13,709 bases of DNA. Origin: UBA1231 sp045123185. Lineage in GTDB: Bacteria > Bacillota_I > Bacilli_A > ML615J-28 > CAG-313. Location of the stretch: the NCBI GenBank assembly GCA_045123185.1, contig JBGVIL010000126.1:1-13709 (forward strand), in the 5' to 3' direction. The notes below the pieces were generated by a model. It searched no databases, was not told where the DNA came from, and saw only the letters and a list, made by a program, of their open reading frames with translations. Position 1 is the first letter of the stretch, and the number at the start of each line of letters is the position of its first letter. Both the position numbers and the translations under genes were made by a program. Below are positions 13,688 to 13,709 of the stretch, piece by piece.

Positions 13688-13709
13688 ATATTCATTGAAT
13701 CAAGACTTT

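Noticed and set aside
1..13709. CRISPR arrays, tRNA or rRNA genes, insertion sequences, phage or defence genes
   Set aside because: No regularly spaced repeats, no cloverleaf or rRNA-like segments, no transposase motifs or terminal repeats, and no nuclease/helicase defence modules were seen on either strand.

Overview
The window is AT-rich bacterial DNA from a low-GC Gram-positive lineage (Bacillota/Bacilli, on the side near Mollicutes and Erysipelotrichia). The signs are strong Shine-Dalgarno sites (AAAGGAG, GAGGTGA), TTGAAA/TATAAT-type promoters, a 137-residue S12 of Bacillus type and a cysteine-bearing HIT protein. Trp is always TGG and every complete gene stops at TAA or TAG. No gene ends in TGA and none has TGA in frame, so the standard code applies and TGA looks rarely used. 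A complete class A penicillin-binding protein argues for a peptidoglycan wall, unlike true mycoplasmas. The species cannot be named from this window.

Left part (1-5215): a gene leaving the left edge on the minus strand diverges from a HIT-family gene with its own terminator. The str operon follows: rpsL (S12), rpsG (S7), fusA (EF-G), then tuf (EF-Tu) with an extra promoter of its own and a strong terminator. rpoBC is not upstream. The 319-base gap before rpsL holds two tandem promoters and a GC-richer, foldable leader that also contains a short open frame ending exactly at the rpsL start codon.

Middle part (5216-10712): a minus-strand DUF362 gene converges on tuf. Divergent from it runs a tight three-gene operon: an eight-helix membrane protein of unknown function, a TatD-family nuclease/hydrolase and a lipoprotein serine protease of the HtrA/DegP catalytic type without a PDZ domain. 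This operon converges, across one shared bidirectional terminator, on the bifunctional PBP gene.

Right part (10713-13709): a 96-residue minus-strand gene resembles only the C-terminal piece of a pyridine nucleotide-disulfide reductase. Divergent from it is an operon of a metal-dependent amidohydrolase, a small YdcF/SanA-like (DUF218) protein and a membrane-anchored phosphatidylinositol-specific phospholipase C-like enzyme. A very short coupled membrane ORF, stopped by TAG at codon 23, follows at the edge.

The str operon is core machinery. The other clusters look like envelope or surface functions (PBP, lipoprotein protease, PI-PLC) mixed with poorly characterised enzymes. I see no tRNA, rRNA, CRISPR array, insertion sequence or phage gene. 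No clearly new multi-gene system is evident. The best leads are the rpsL leader, the miniature reductase-like gene and the amidohydrolase/DUF218/PI-PLC operon.
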